Below, in pieces: positions 54,159 to 63,648 of a stretch of 64,000 bases of DNA. Both the position numbers and the translations under genes were made by a program. Within the stretch, counting starts at the first letter, position 1; every line of letters starts with the position of its first letter. The stretch is taken from NCBI GenBank assembly GCA_963705155.1, contig CAVPJC010000001.1:1-64000 (forward strand). The letters run 5' to 3'. The notes beneath the pieces were generated by a model. That model worked only from the letters and a program-made list of their open reading frames with translations. It searched no databases and was not told the origin of the DNA. This DNA comes from CAVPJC01 sp963705155. GTDB lineage: Bacteria > Chloroflexota > Anaerolineae > Anaerolineales > UBA4823.

Positions 54159-55064
54159 GTTCATCGTCACCGTCCATCCTCATCCTTGGAACGGGGGCCA
54201 TGGCTTGCCTGTTTGCCGCCCGGCTATCTGCCGCCGGCATAGCCGTGACCATGCTGGGCGGTTGGCCTGACGGACTGGAGGTCTTGCGCACCCGCGGGGT
54301 CACCCTGGTCGAAGCCGATGACCGCCGGCAGAGCTACTCTGTGACTGTCACCGGTGACCCCGCCTCCTGCAGCGGAGCGCTCTTCGCCCTGGTGCTGGTC
54401 AAATCCTGGCAGACCGCCCGCGCCGCTGCCCAACTCGGCGCCTGCCTCGACCCGGACGGGGTGGCCCTCACCCTGCAAAACGGCATGGGCAACCGCGAAA
54501 AACTGGCTCAGTTCCTGGGAGCTCAGCGGGTGGCCCTGGGCGTCACCACCCTGGGCGCCAACCTGCTGGGGCCGGGGTTGGTGCGCTCCGCCGGCGAGGG
54601 GGTTATTTCCCTCAGTGTGCACTCCCGGCTTGGCCCGCTGGCTGAGATGCTGCGAACGGCTGCTTTCCTGGTGGAGAATGTCCCCGACCCGGATGCCCTG
54701 TTGTGGGGTAAGCTGGTTATCAACGCCGCCATCAACCCGCTCACCGCCCTGCTGAATGTGCCCAATGGCGAGATTCTGTCTCGCCCCACAGCCCGCTCGC
54801 CTGATGGTGGCTGCCGCCCGCGAAGCCGCGGCGGTGGCAGTGGCCCAGGGCGTGCGCCTTCCCTACCCCGATCCGGTCGTTGCCACTGAGACTATCGCCC
54901 GCCGCACGGCTGCCAACCGCTCATCGATGCTGCAGGACGTCCAGCGCCATGCTCCCACCGAAGTCGACGCCATCTGCGGCGCGATCGTGACTGCCGGCGA
55001 GCAAACCGGCGTGCCCACGCCGGTCAACCGCACCCTCTGGCAGCTCATCAAGGCGCTCGAATAG
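54155..55064 (+). pseudogene. panE: 2-dehydropantoate 2-reductase, one frameshift
   Basis: ILILGTGAMACLFAARLSAA is the NADPH loop, VLVKSWQTARAA and TLQNGMGNREKL follow, and KLVINAAINPLTALLNVPNG has the catalytic lysine. The frame changes near 54785, after which VAAAREAAAVAVAQGVRLPY and SSMLQDVQRHAPTEVDAICG complete the C-terminal domain. It reduces ketopantoate to pantoate. Given the intact neighbours in the pathway, a sequencing indel in the C-rich stretch is likely. Confidence 0.9.
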
Positions 55065-55132
55065 CAGCCAGTGACTTTGATCCTTTCGAACAATATCTCG
55101 GCATGCGTGTCATTCATCCATTAGAATAAATC

Positions 55133-55965
55133 ATGATCATTGTCACAACACTCGCTGACCTGCGCACCGCCCGCGCTGCCCTGCCCGCGCCGGTGGGTCT
55201 GGTTCCCACGATGGGTTTCCTGCATGAAGGTCACCTCTCGTTGGTGCGGGCAGCCCGCCTCGCCTGCGCCAGTGTGGTCGCCACTATCTTTGTCAACCCG
55301 ACCCAGTTCGGCCCCAATGAAGACCTGGCTGCTTACCCGCGTGATCTGCCGCGCGACCTGGCATTGCTGGAAGCCGCCGGCGTCGACCTGGTCTGGACCC
55401 CCACCCCTGAGATCGTTTACCCGCCCGGCTACCAGACCTGGGTGACCGTGGAAGAGGTGACCAAACCGCTGGAAGGCGCCATGCGCCCGGGGCATTTCCG
55501 TGGCGTAGCCACCGTGGTTGCCAAGCTGTTCAACGCCGTACAGCCGCAGTACGCTTATTTTGGACAAAAAGACGCCCAACAGGCTGCCGTCATCCGCCAG
55601 ATGAGCCGTGACCTGGATTTTCCCATCGAAATTGTCATCTGCCCGATCCAACGCGAGCCAGACGGCCTGGCAATGTCCAGCCGCAATGTCTACCTCAGCC
55701 CGGAAGAGCGCCGCGCTGCCGTGGTGCTTTGGCGCGCTCTGCAGGCTGCCAGGATCGCCTTCCAGGCCGGAGAGCGTGATGCAAACCGCCTGCGTGCGAT
55801 CTTTCTGCCACGGTCAACGCCGAACCGCTCGCCCGTTTGCAGTACGTCTCCTGCGCCCACCCGGATACCCTGCAGGAGCTGGAAGGCGCGGTGGAGCGCG
55901 CCCTGCTCTCCATGGCGGTCTATTTTGGTAGAACCCGCCTGATCGATAACACCATCCTTTCCTGA
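55133..55965 (+). pseudogene. panC: Pantothenate synthetase, one frameshift near the C-terminus
   Basis: VGLVPTMGFLHEGHLSLVRA carries the HxGH-type ATP motif; FVNPTQFGPNEDLAAYPRDL, PGHFRGVATVVAKLFNAVQP, YFGQKDAQQAAVIRQM and AMSSRNVYLSPEER are the family blocks. Near 55805 the frame shifts; the continuing frame reads ARLQYVSCAHPDTLQELEGA and ends RTRLIDNTILS at the TGA 55963-55965. It joins pantoate and beta-alanine. The uncorrected frame would end at 55942 with a nonsense tail. Confidence 0.9.
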
Positions 55966-55994
55966 GGCCTCTTTCCATCGATGGGTTAACAGAT

Positions 55995-56765
55995 ATGCTA
56001 CTGACCATTGACATTGGCAACACCAATATCACCATCGGGTTGTATGACGGCGAAACACTTGGCCCGCGCTGGCGGCTGGCAACCGACCACGAGCGCATGC
56101 CCGATGAATACGGCCTGCAGCTGTTGGGCCTGATGACGCACGCCGGGCGCACACCCGCCGATCTCACCGGTATTTCGCTCGCCTCGGTTGTCCCACCCCT
56201 GACCGGCCGGATGGTCGAAGCCTGCCGCACCTACCTGAAATGCGTTCCGTTCGTATTGGATGCCGGCGTCAAGACCGGTGTGCGCATCCGTTACGAAGAC
56301 CCGCGCGCCGTCGGCGCCGACCGCATTGCCGATGCCGCTGCTGTCCAGCGCCTGTATGGGGGACCGGCCTGCGTGGTCGATTTTGGCACAGCCACCACCT
56401 TTGACGGCATCAACACCGAGGGTGACTATCTGGGCGGGGCCATCGCACCCGGCATCGGCATTGCCGCTGAGGCGCTGTTCCTGCGCACCGCCAAGCTGCC
56501 GCGCGTGGATCTGCAGCGCCCGCCGGCTGCCATCGGCCGCAACACCACCCACGCCATGCAGTCGGGCTTGCTCTTTGGCTATGTGGCCCTGGTTGAAGGC
56601 ATGGTGGCGCGCTTCAGCAAAGAGCTGGGCCCGGAGATGAAGGTCATCGCCACCGGCGGCCTGGCTGAAATCATCGCCCGCGAAACGGATATCATCCAGA
56701 TCATCGCTCCCTGGCTCACCCTGGATGGCTTGCGCTTCATCTGGGAGATGAACCGGGGCCAGTGA
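55995..56765 (+). CDS. coaX: Type III pantothenate kinase
   Basis: 256 residues. LLTIDIGNTNITIGLYDGE is the N-terminal phosphate loop, GADRIADAAAV and CVVDFGTATTFDGI carry the pantothenate and catalytic aspartates, and GGAIAPGIGIAAEALF follows. It phosphorylates pantothenate, the first committed step to coenzyme A, and follows the pantothenate genes directly. No panD is in the cluster. Confidence 0.95.
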   Translation: MLLTIDIGNTNITIGLYDGETLGPRWRLATDHERMPDEYGLQLLGLMTHAGRTPADLTGISLASVVPPLTGRMVEACRTYLKCVPFVLDAGVKTGVRIRYEDPRAVGADRIADAAAVQRLYGGPACVVDFGTATTFDGINTEGDYLGGAIAPGIGIAAEALFLRTAKLPRVDLQRPPAAIGRNTTHAMQSGLLFGYVALVEGMVARFSKELGPEMKVIATGGLAEIIARETDIIQIIAPWLTLDGLRFIWEMNRGQ

Positions 56766-57388
56766 AACGAATGGGTACACCGCAAGTCGCCGTCGAATTT
56801 TTGGAATTGCAGACCGCTACCGGCTGGGGCCGCACCCTGGAGCGTTTTGCCGCCTGGTGCGCACCCCGGCCCGGTGATTTAGCACTCGACGTGGGCTGCG
56901 GGCCTGGATTGCTGCCCGCCCTGCTGATGCGCCAGGGCTGCCGCACATTTGGCATTGATGTGGACATTAAGATGTTCTCCCAGGCGCGCCTGCACCCGGC
57001 CCTGACACAGGCAGACGCCCTGCGGCTTCCCTTTCCAGCTGGCGCTTTCCACCTGGTCACCGCCAGCAACCTGCTGTTTCTGCTGCCAGACCCCCTGGCG
57101 GCGCTGCAGGAGATGCGCCGCGTCCTGGCTGACGGGGGTCAAATCTGCCTGCTCAATCCATCGGAGCACCTGAACCAGGCTGCTGCCGCCCGCCTGGCGG
57201 AAACCCATGGTTTGAACGGCCTGGCACGCCAGAGCTTGTTGGGGTGGGCGGAGCGCGCCGAAACACATGCCCGCTGGTCAGAGAGCGATTTACGCCTGCT
57301 GCTCTCGGCTGCGGGACTGCAGCTCGAAACCACCGTAACCCGTATGGGGCCGGGACTGGCGCGGCTGGCGTGTGCCCGGGCAGCCTGA
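56762..57388 (+). CDS. Class I SAM-dependent methyltransferase (UbiE/COQ5-type)
   Basis: 208 residues with GTG 56762 overlapping the coaX stop (ATG 56771 is an alternative). LALDVGCGPGLLPALLMRQG is the SAM loop, TFGIDVDIKMF holds the ribose-binding aspartate and ALRLPFPAGAFHLVTASNLL is motif II. The substrate is unknown. It is part of the same closely spaced run as coaX and comB. Confidence 0.8.
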   Translation: MKRMGTPQVAVEFLELQTATGWGRTLERFAAWCAPRPGDLALDVGCGPGLLPALLMRQGCRTFGIDVDIKMFSQARLHPALTQADALRLPFPAGAFHLVTASNLLFLLPDPLAALQEMRRVLADGGQICLLNPSEHLNQAAAARLAETHGLNGLARQSLLGWAERAETHARWSESDLRLLLSAAGLQLETTVTRMGPGLARLACARAA

Positions 57389-57389
57389 T

Positions 57390-58145
57390 ATGCCTGCAGA
57401 TCCGGTCACTCCCGGCGATTTTGATGTCCTGTGCGAATGGGGCCTGGCGGGTATCCGCCACCTGGCGCCGGTCTGCCGGGTGCTGGTCATCATCGATGTG
57501 CTGTCTTTCTCAACCAGCGTGGAGATCGCCACCAGCAGGGGAGCAGTGATCTACCCTTACCTTTTCAAAGATAGCCGGCTGGCAGAATACGCCCGGAGCT
57601 TGCATGCTGAAGCCGCCGATCCGGCTTATGGCAGCCGCTATTCACTCTCACCCGCATCGCTGTTAGATATCCCGTCTGGAACACGCCTGGTTCTGGCATC
57701 GCCCAACGGGGCTACGCTGAGCCTGGAGGCGCACGCTCCCATCATGCTGACAGCCTGCCTGCGCAACGCCGGGGCGGTCGCCGCACAGGCGCAGGCCATG
57801 AGCGGGCGCGTTGGCCTGATCCCCGCGGGCGAGCGCTGGGGCGATAGCAGCCTGCGCCCGGCCCTGGAAGACTGGCTCGGCGCCGGCGCGCTGGCGGCGC
57901 ACCTGCGCGGCAGCCTGTCGCCTGAAGCCAAAGCTGCCCGGGCGGCTTATCAGCTGATTTGCAAGGACCCGTTGGCAGCACTGCTCGCCTGCGCATCCGG
58001 GCGGGAGCTGGTTGAGAAAGGGCGGCGGCCTGATGTGCTCCTTGCAGCCGCGCTCGATTGCAGCGCTGCCGTGCCCGAACTAATCGATGGGGCCTACCGC
58101 GCCATGGATAAGAACACCCGTCAGGAACCGGTCAAAAAGGTGTAA
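57390..58145 (+). CDS. comB: 2-phosphosulfolactate phosphatase family protein (ComB)
   Basis: 251 residues from the ATG two bases after the methyltransferase stop. VLVIIDVLSFSTSVEIATSR near residue 35 and the SPNGATLS and GLIPAGERW blocks are those of PF04029. In methanogens ComB acts in coenzyme M synthesis, but many bacteria without coenzyme M carry homologues of unclear role. No other coenzyme M genes are nearby. Confidence 0.8.
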   Translation: MPADPVTPGDFDVLCEWGLAGIRHLAPVCRVLVIIDVLSFSTSVEIATSRGAVIYPYLFKDSRLAEYARSLHAEAADPAYGSRYSLSPASLLDIPSGTRLVLASPNGATLSLEAHAPIMLTACLRNAGAVAAQAQAMSGRVGLIPAGERWGDSSLRPALEDWLGAGALAAHLRGSLSPEAKAARAAYQLICKDPLAALLACASGRELVEKGRRPDVLLAAALDCSAAVPELIDGAYRAMDKNTRQEPVKKV

Positions 58146-58149
58146 AACA

Positions 58150-58767
58150 ATGCAGACCATCGTCCTACCCGCAGACGCACCGCTTGCCCTGACTACCGCT
58201 CTGGCGACACTGCAGGATGGTGGACTGGTGGCGTTCCCCACCGATACAGTTTACGGTGTCGGCGCCCTGGCCCACGACCCACAGGCCATCGAGCAGTTGT
58301 ACATTGTCAAAGGGCGGAACGCCGACAAGGCTATCCCGGTTTTATTGGGCAGCCTCGAAGAACTGCCTCGTGTGGTCGCCAATGCCGCTCCCTGGGCGCT
58401 GCGCCTGGCGCAGAAGTTCTGGCCTGGCCCGCTCACTCTGGTCATGCCCAGAAACCCGGCCCTGCCGTCGAATTTATCTGCCGGGCCAACCCTGGGTGTG
58501 CGCATGCCCGACCACCCGGTTGCCCTGAGGTTGCTGCACCTTGCCGGCCCCATGGCGGTGACTTCCGCCAATCTTTCGGGTGCCCCCAACACCGCCACCG
58601 CCCGGGAAGTCCTGGATCAGCTCGCCGGGCGCATCCCGCTTGTGCTGGACGGCGGCCAAAGCCCCGGCGGCGCTCCCTCCACCGTGGTTGACTGCACCGC
58701 TGCCCGGCCGGTGATCTTGCGCTCCGGCCCGATTACACTGGAAGAAATCCTTTCCGCGCTGGCTTGA
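58150..58767 (+). CDS. tsaC: L-threonylcarbamoyladenylate synthase
   Basis: 205 residues. GGLVAFPTDTVYGVGALAHD, IVKGRNADKAIPVLL, FWPGPLTLVMPRN and MAVTSANLSGAPNTATAREV are the YrdC/Sua5 blocks. It forms threonylcarbamoyl-AMP for the tRNA t6A modification. The short form has no Sua5 C-terminal domain. It is the last gene of the plus-strand run. Confidence 0.92.
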   Translation: MQTIVLPADAPLALTTALATLQDGGLVAFPTDTVYGVGALAHDPQAIEQLYIVKGRNADKAIPVLLGSLEELPRVVANAAPWALRLAQKFWPGPLTLVMPRNPALPSNLSAGPTLGVRMPDHPVALRLLHLAGPMAVTSANLSGAPNTATAREVLDQLAGRIPLVLDGGQSPGGAPSTVVDCTAARPVILRSGPITLEEILSALA

Positions 58768-58870
58768 TCGCTTGCCTCCCCCGGATCAACTATTCTCACA
58801 AAACTTTTATCTTCCCTTCATGCTCTCTTTAGCTGGGTGAATATAATAGTAATTGCATTCTCCTCACTCA

Positions 58871-58919
58871 AAACTGCGCTTAAGATCAAAGGTTGCCAGG
58901 CCTTCCTTGAGCGCAGTTT
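58871..58919. terminator. Intrinsic terminator between convergent tsaC and histidine kinase
   Basis: AAACTGCGCTTAAG (58871-58884) and CTTGAGCGCAGTTT (58906-58919) form a 14-bp stem with one G-T pair and a 21-base loop, followed by GGTTTTAA on the plus strand. On the minus strand the stem ends in TTT followed by GAGTGAGG, so it may serve both genes. Confidence 0.7.
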
Positions 58920-58923
58920 GGTT

Positions 58924-61113
58924 TTAAGCAGCTATCCTCGAAACCGGCGCTTCCCTGCGTTCCTGATAGAGCGGTAACAGCACATGAAACTGGCTTCCCG
59001 GGCAGGTTTTCTCGTCATAGCCCGGGCTTTCAACCCACACCCGGCCGCCGTGCGCTTCCACAATCCCCCTTGTGATCGCTAATCCCAACCCCGGCCCAGA
59101 CCCTTTGTATTTGGTCTTGCCGCTGGAGTGCAGCGCCAGGTCCCCCGTCTGGTAAAACTTGGTAAAGATCAATTCCTGTACGGCAGGGTCAATCCCTACC
59201 CCTGTATCGCGAATGGTGACCTGCACGCCCCCTTTGGGGAACTCGATGGAAAGAGGTTGTATAGCCCGCCCGGTCAGCGTGATCCTGCCGCCGTCCGGGG
59301 TGTTTTTGATGGCATTCACGAGCAGATGATAGAACACCTTGCGCAGCGCTCCTTTATCCGCTTCTACTGCCGGCAGCTCCTGGAGATTTTGTTGTTCGAA
59401 CGACTGCTGGCGTTCATCCAGAGCCGGGCGCAGCTCTTCAACCAACGACCGGACCAACGCCTCCAGCGACACCGGCCGTGGATCCAGTTGCAGCTCGTGC
59501 AGATCGATTTTTGCCAGATCCAGCATACCCTCCACAATTTCATTCAGGCGCTGTGTACCGTTATAAATGCCGCTGATGATTTTGCCGTATTGCGGGCTGC
59601 TGGCAAGTTTTGCATCTTCCTGGAGCATTTGCCCATAACCGCTCAGCACGGTCAGCGGTGTCAACAGCTCGTGGGAGGCAATGCTGATGAAATCTGTTTT
59701 CGCCCGGTCCAACCGCTCGAGATTCCGGTTAGCCTGGTTCAAGGCTTCAATGGCGCGGCGGAATTCGTTGTTCAGGCGCATCAGGCTTTCCACCAGGCGG
59801 GCGTTCTCCAACGCCACCGCGGTCTGGTCAGCCAGTGTGCTCAACACAGAGCGGTCATCGTCCCAGTAGGGCTCTCCCGAAGACTTTGGCCCCAACCCCA
59901 GTAAACCGATCCACTCACCTTTGGCGTGAACAGGCAGGTAAATATCCAGGTGCGGGGTGTTGAAGATATCGCTGCTCAGGGTGGGCATGGAGTGAAAGCC
60001 GGGCAGCGCCTGGTACTCCTGGCGGGTCAACGGCGCGCGCTGCTCATTGAAGTACACAACAGCCGGGTGATCTCCAGCCAGATAATAGGAACCTGTCTCG
60101 TCTGGATCTTTCTGCAGCAGGCTGCGCACACGGTAACCATTCAGGCCGGCAGCGGTTTTTTCCGGATCCACCAGAAAGAGATCGCCTTTTTGGGCCCCCA
60201 GCGTCTCATCAATCAGGCTGATGGCCGTTGCCGCCAGCAGGCGGATATCCAGAATGTTGCTGATGCTCTGGCTGTAACGGCGCAGCAGGAGTGTGGGGTC
60301 GTGGCTGACCCCTTCAACTCGCCGATGAACAGTTTGCATCAGGCGGTTCAATACCGGCAATACTAGCAAAACCACAAGGACTGCCAGCGCGCTGCTGATG
60401 AACCAATCTGGCAGCCCGCTGGCGCTGCGAAAAACCAACTGCGCCAACCAGAAGACTCCCGCAAAAACGGTCACGGCGATACCGCCGGTGAGCAGGGCGC
60501 TGACCCCGCGCATAAAAACCCGGCGCAGCGATGGCAGGCGTTTGTTCAGCACGGCGTAGGCTGCCAGCAGAAAACCAGCCAGGTGGATCAAGCTGCCGAG
60601 CGCCCAGTAACGGGCCAGGAAAAACACCTGACCCAAAACCACCAACCCCATAACCGGCGCAAGATATTTGACGCGGTTGCGTGCAAAAGGTTGGGTTGTG
60701 CGCCGGTAGAGGCGCAGCGCCGCCAACGCTGCCTGACCCAGCATAAAAGCCCAGATGCAGGTGAGCGCTGCCAGAATGAAATCGATACGCTGCAGCTGCC
60801 ATCGGGTGTTGCTCCACAGTACGTCCGGCAGCCGGGCGGGATTGGCATCCAGCCAGAGCAGCCCGGCAACCAGCAGCAGCCCGGCAGGCTGCCAAAAGTT
60901 TACCTTGATGTCCAGGTAGGCGTACACCCAGGCGGAAAATAGTATTGCCAGCACCAACAAGCTAAAAATTGGCAGCCGGGCGTTAAAACCATCCCACCGC
61001 TCGGGCAGCCAGCCCTGGTACCAGGCCGCCTGAGCCGCCATCCAGACTCCGGCTGCCAGGGCAGGCATAGCGATACCCCGGCTCAGCGCCGGGCGCGGCC
61101 CCGGTTGCACCAA
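58924..61113 (-). CDS. Membrane sensor histidine kinase with GAF domain
   Basis: 729 residues. About seven membrane helices lie in the first 260 residues, then a GAF-type domain (about 285-440, with SIASPE-free core blocks ISLIDETLGAQKGDLFLV and YLPVHAKGEWIGLLGLG). A HisKA helix (DFISIASHELLTPLTVLSGY, phospho-accepting His near 480) and a HATPase domain (VNAIKNTPDGG, RDTGVGIDPAV, GSGPGLGLAITRGIVEAHGG) follow. The only start in frame is TTG 61113. Upstream, the frame is still open and encodes a further hydrophobic stretch (GITLLALAVCAAYGLVALLA) with no start codon before a stop inside the FIST gene, so the real start may be hidden by an indel. No response regulator is adjacent. Confidence 0.85.
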   Translation of the reverse strand: MVQPGPRPALSRGIAMPALAAGVWMAAQAAWYQGWLPERWDGFNARLPIFSLLVLAILFSAWVYAYLDIKVNFWQPAGLLLVAGLLWLDANPARLPDVLWSNTRWQLQRIDFILAALTCIWAFMLGQAALAALRLYRRTTQPFARNRVKYLAPVMGLVVLGQVFFLARYWALGSLIHLAGFLLAAYAVLNKRLPSLRRVFMRGVSALLTGGIAVTVFAGVFWLAQLVFRSASGLPDWFISSALAVLVVLLVLPVLNRLMQTVHRRVEGVSHDPTLLLRRYSQSISNILDIRLLAATAISLIDETLGAQKGDLFLVDPEKTAAGLNGYRVRSLLQKDPDETGSYYLAGDHPAVVYFNEQRAPLTRQEYQALPGFHSMPTLSSDIFNTPHLDIYLPVHAKGEWIGLLGLGPKSSGEPYWDDDRSVLSTLADQTAVALENARLVESLMRLNNEFRRAIEALNQANRNLERLDRAKTDFISIASHELLTPLTVLSGYGQMLQEDAKLASSPQYGKIISGIYNGTQRLNEIVEGMLDLAKIDLHELQLDPRPVSLEALVRSLVEELRPALDERQQSFEQQNLQELPAVEADKGALRKVFYHLLVNAIKNTPDGGRITLTGRAIQPLSIEFPKGGVQVTIRDTGVGIDPAVQELIFTKFYQTGDLALHSSGKTKYKGSGPGLGLAITRGIVEAHGGRVWVESPGYDEKTCPGSQFHVLLPLYQERREAPVSRIAA

Positions 61114-61157
61114 AGCAAGCAGCGCAACCAGGCCATAAGCAGCGCATACCGCCAGCG

Positions 61158-62387
61158 CTAAAAGGGTGATGCCTCGGGCATAGGTCGGAACAGCACCAGG
61201 CTGGCGGTGTGCCCGTGCAGAAAGTTGGCGCCGCTCACCGGTCCAATCTCCCCGGCGCAGAAGAAACCCGCCAGGCCTGCCTCGCCGATATTCTGGTTGA
61301 TCACATTGATATCACCATTGGGGAATTCATACAGGCGCGTGCCGCGCCCGTTGCACGAGAAAAGCAGCGCCCCACACGGCGGATGCCGGAACATTTGCGG
61401 GATCAACATCATTTCCAGATCTTCCTGGGCAGTCAGGGAATCGCGCAAATGAAACTGGATGACCTCGCCTTCCATGATCGAATCGCCGATGGCAACGGCG
61501 CCGCTGTTCTGGTCAATCCCCATCACGCCGCGGATCAAAAAATCGCCGCGCCCCATCAATTCCTGCCCGGGTTTGATCGCCCGGCCCACAAACAGGCCGT
61601 TTTGAAGCAGCGCCCGGTCATCTTCGGGCAGCTCGGGGATCAGGTCTTGCAGCCATGCCAGAGGAGAACGGCCCTCCAGGTTAAAAATCACGTTGCGGTG
61701 GGCGCTGTCCACCTTAAACGGACGCCAGATCGGACGGCACCCCTGAGACACCACCACCTCTACATCCAGCGCACCCGCAAGCGCCACACCCACCACGCCT
61801 TCATGGACGACCTCGTCGTTCAAAAACAGGACATTCCCTTTCGGGCGCAGCGCGCCGCTGGCCATCCCCCCTGCCGCAGGTATGCCGGGATAATTGGTAT
61901 TAAATGCCAGAAGCACATCATCCATTGGCGTGGAGAATGGATCGGCCAGCACAATAAACACACGCACGTCCTCCGCTGCACCCACCACCCGGTGAAACTC
62001 GTCCTGATCCAGCAAGATGCGATGCCAGTCATTATTGGCTGGCTGCAGCAGAAATGGCGTGATATGGACACCCGGCATGTGGGCCGCCGCCAGAGTTATG
62101 GCCGGCTGATTTTCAATTTCCTGTGTCTTACCAATTACCCCCTCCGCCGAACAACCCAGTATTACCCGGGCGTTGAGTGTCTTGCGCAGGCTCTCCACCA
62201 ATTTACGCGCCGACAGGGTGAAATGTGATGACATGAATACCCATGCCAGGTCAATCTGCCTATGTTCGGCCGTATCCGCTGCATGCTCCTGGAGCTGCTG
62301 GTGCAGCTGGTTCGCCAGGTCATCCAGGGCAGCGTCGAGTTCCGGTTGGGTGGATGTTGCAGAAATATAGAACATGGCGTCTTCCAT
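61158..62387 (-). CDS. FIST-domain sensory protein
   Basis: 409 residues. The N-terminal FIST part has ARVILGCSAEGVIG and FIVLADPFSTPMDDVLLAFN. The C-terminal part has GRSPLAWLQDLIPELPEDDR, DFLIRGVMGIDQNSGAVAIG and the closing GFFCAGEIGPVSGANFLHGH, the FIST_C signature. FIST proteins bind small ligands, perhaps amino acids, and are usually linked to signal transduction. Here it is immediately upstream of, and in line with, the histidine kinase, so it likely feeds that kinase. Confidence 0.88.
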   Translation of the reverse strand: MEDAMFYISATSTQPELDAALDDLANQLHQQLQEHAADTAEHRQIDLAWVFMSSHFTLSARKLVESLRKTLNARVILGCSAEGVIGKTQEIENQPAITLAAAHMPGVHITPFLLQPANNDWHRILLDQDEFHRVVGAAEDVRVFIVLADPFSTPMDDVLLAFNTNYPGIPAAGGMASGALRPKGNVLFLNDEVVHEGVVGVALAGALDVEVVVSQGCRPIWRPFKVDSAHRNVIFNLEGRSPLAWLQDLIPELPEDDRALLQNGLFVGRAIKPGQELMGRGDFLIRGVMGIDQNSGAVAIGDSIMEGEVIQFHLRDSLTAQEDLEMMLIPQMFRHPPCGALLFSCNGRGTRLYEFPNGDINVINQNIGEAGLAGFFCAGEIGPVSGANFLHGHTASLVLFRPMPEASPF

Positions 62388-62402
62388 GTTCCACCTCTAT
62401 CT

Positions 62403-63143
62403 TTATTTCTGTGCCAGGCTGGCTGCCATGGCTGCGCCGATGATACCCGCCTGATTAAGCATTTGGGCCGGTACGACCTCAGCCTGTAAGGTCAGCAGAG
62501 GCATAAATTTGTCATGGTTTTTGCTCACACCGCCGCCAAGAATGAACAAATCGGGTGAGAAGAGCTTTTCAAGAAGCCTGAGATATTTATTGAACCGGCG
62601 CGCCCATTTATCCCATGAAAGCTTATCGCGCTTGCGGGCTGCGTCCGATGCACTCAACTCGGCGTCCTGCCCATCCATCTCCAGATGCCCCAGCTCTGTA
62701 TTGGGCACCAAATGACCATCAACAAACAACGCTGAACCCAACCCGGTGCCAATCGTTATCATCATCACCACACCGCCGCGGTCCTTGCCTGCCCCAAAAG
62801 TCATCTCGGCCAGCCCGGCTGCATCGGCATCATTGACCATCACCACCGGACAGCCCGTGGCTTTGGTCAACAATTCCTGGGCATTCAAATTGATCCATTT
62901 CTTATGCACATTGGCAGCGCTCCGGGTGAACCCGTTGCTCACCACCCCCGGGAAGCCGACCCCCACCGCTCCCTTCCATTCGAAGTGGCGCACAACCTCC
63001 GCCACGGTCTCTGCAACCGCGTTTGGCCGGGCTGGAACCGGGGTTGGCAAACGAAAGCGCGGGGCGGTCATTTCCCCGCTCTCGATATTCACAGGCGCGC
63101 CTTTTATTCCTGTCCCGCCGATATCAATTCCGAGAATCTGCAT
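62403..63143 (-). CDS. ppgK: Polyphosphate glucokinase (ROK family)
   Basis: 246 residues. [20 protein letters not shown] is the phosphate loop; [24 protein letters not shown] with the catalytic aspartate, [15 protein letters not shown] and [12 protein letters not shown] follow. The [13 protein letters not shown] block is typical of the polyphosphate-using branch. It phosphorylates glucose using polyphosphate or ATP, matching the starch-degrading enzyme elsewhere in the window. Confidence 0.9.
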   Translation of the reverse strand: MQILGIDIGGTGIKGAPVNIESGEMTAPRFRLPTPVPARPNAVAETVAEVVRHFEWKGAVGVGFPGVVSNGFTRSAANVHKKWINLNAQELLTKATGCPVVMVNDADAAGLAEMTFGAGKDRGGVVMMITIGTGLGSALFVDGHLVPNTELGHLEMDGQDAELSASDAARKRDKLSWDKWARRFNKYLRLLEKLFSPDLFILGGGVSKNHDKFMPLLTLQAEVVPAQMLNQAGIIGAAMAASLAQK

Positions 63144-63229
63144 TCAGGCTTCTCCTTCTGTTTTTGATGGTTGGGGCTACGACCTTTTGGAGGCTGCCTT
63201 CCTGATTATCCCACAGGTAGGGAGTGCAA

Positions 63230-63628
63230 TCAATTCTGTCTTTCAAGGCAGATGGCATCCGCCTCAATTTCAATCAACATTTGCGGGTCGATCAGCGCTT
63301 TGACTTCCACCATGGTTGTCGCCGGCGGGTGGCTGGCAAAGATTTCGCCATGCGCACGCCCGTATTCCTGCCAGCGGCTGATATCGGTGACAAACATGCG
63401 CGTGCGCACCACGTCGTTCAGGTCGGCGCCCAGGTTCTGCAGGGCGCCTCGCATGATCTCAAAACAGCGCTGCGCCTGGGCATAGGCATCCCCCGGCGCA
63501 AAGCAGCCCCCATTTTCATCCACAGGGGCGGTCCCGGTGACGTAAATATGGTCCCCGGCACGCAGAGCACGGCAGTAACCCACCTTTGCCTCCCACGGCG
63601 CGCCGGAATATGTTCGTTGGAATTCCAT
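63230..63628 (-). CDS. RidA/YjgF family protein
   Basis: 132 residues from the ATG at 63628, which has GGAGG a few bases upstream. [52 protein letters not shown] with the family arginine, and [19 protein letters not shown] are the RidA blocks. These proteins hydrolyse reactive enamines and imines such as 2-aminoacrylate. In the given sequence its frame is open upstream into feoB; this start is chosen for length and ribosome-binding site. Confidence 0.85.
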   Translation of the reverse strand: MEFQRTYSGAPWEAKVGYCRALRAGDHIYVTGTAPVDENGGCFAPGDAYAQAQRCFEIMRGALQNLGADLNDVVRTRMFVTDISRWQEYGRAHGEIFASHPPATTMVEVKALIDPQMLIEIEADAICLERQN

Positions 63629-63648
63629 GATGGCCTCCAGGTGAACGC

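Noticed and set aside
61209..62228. A 339-codon plus-strand open frame opposite the FIST gene
   Set aside because: His/Gln/Arg-rich antisense reading of the FIST gene, with no motif or ribosome-binding site.
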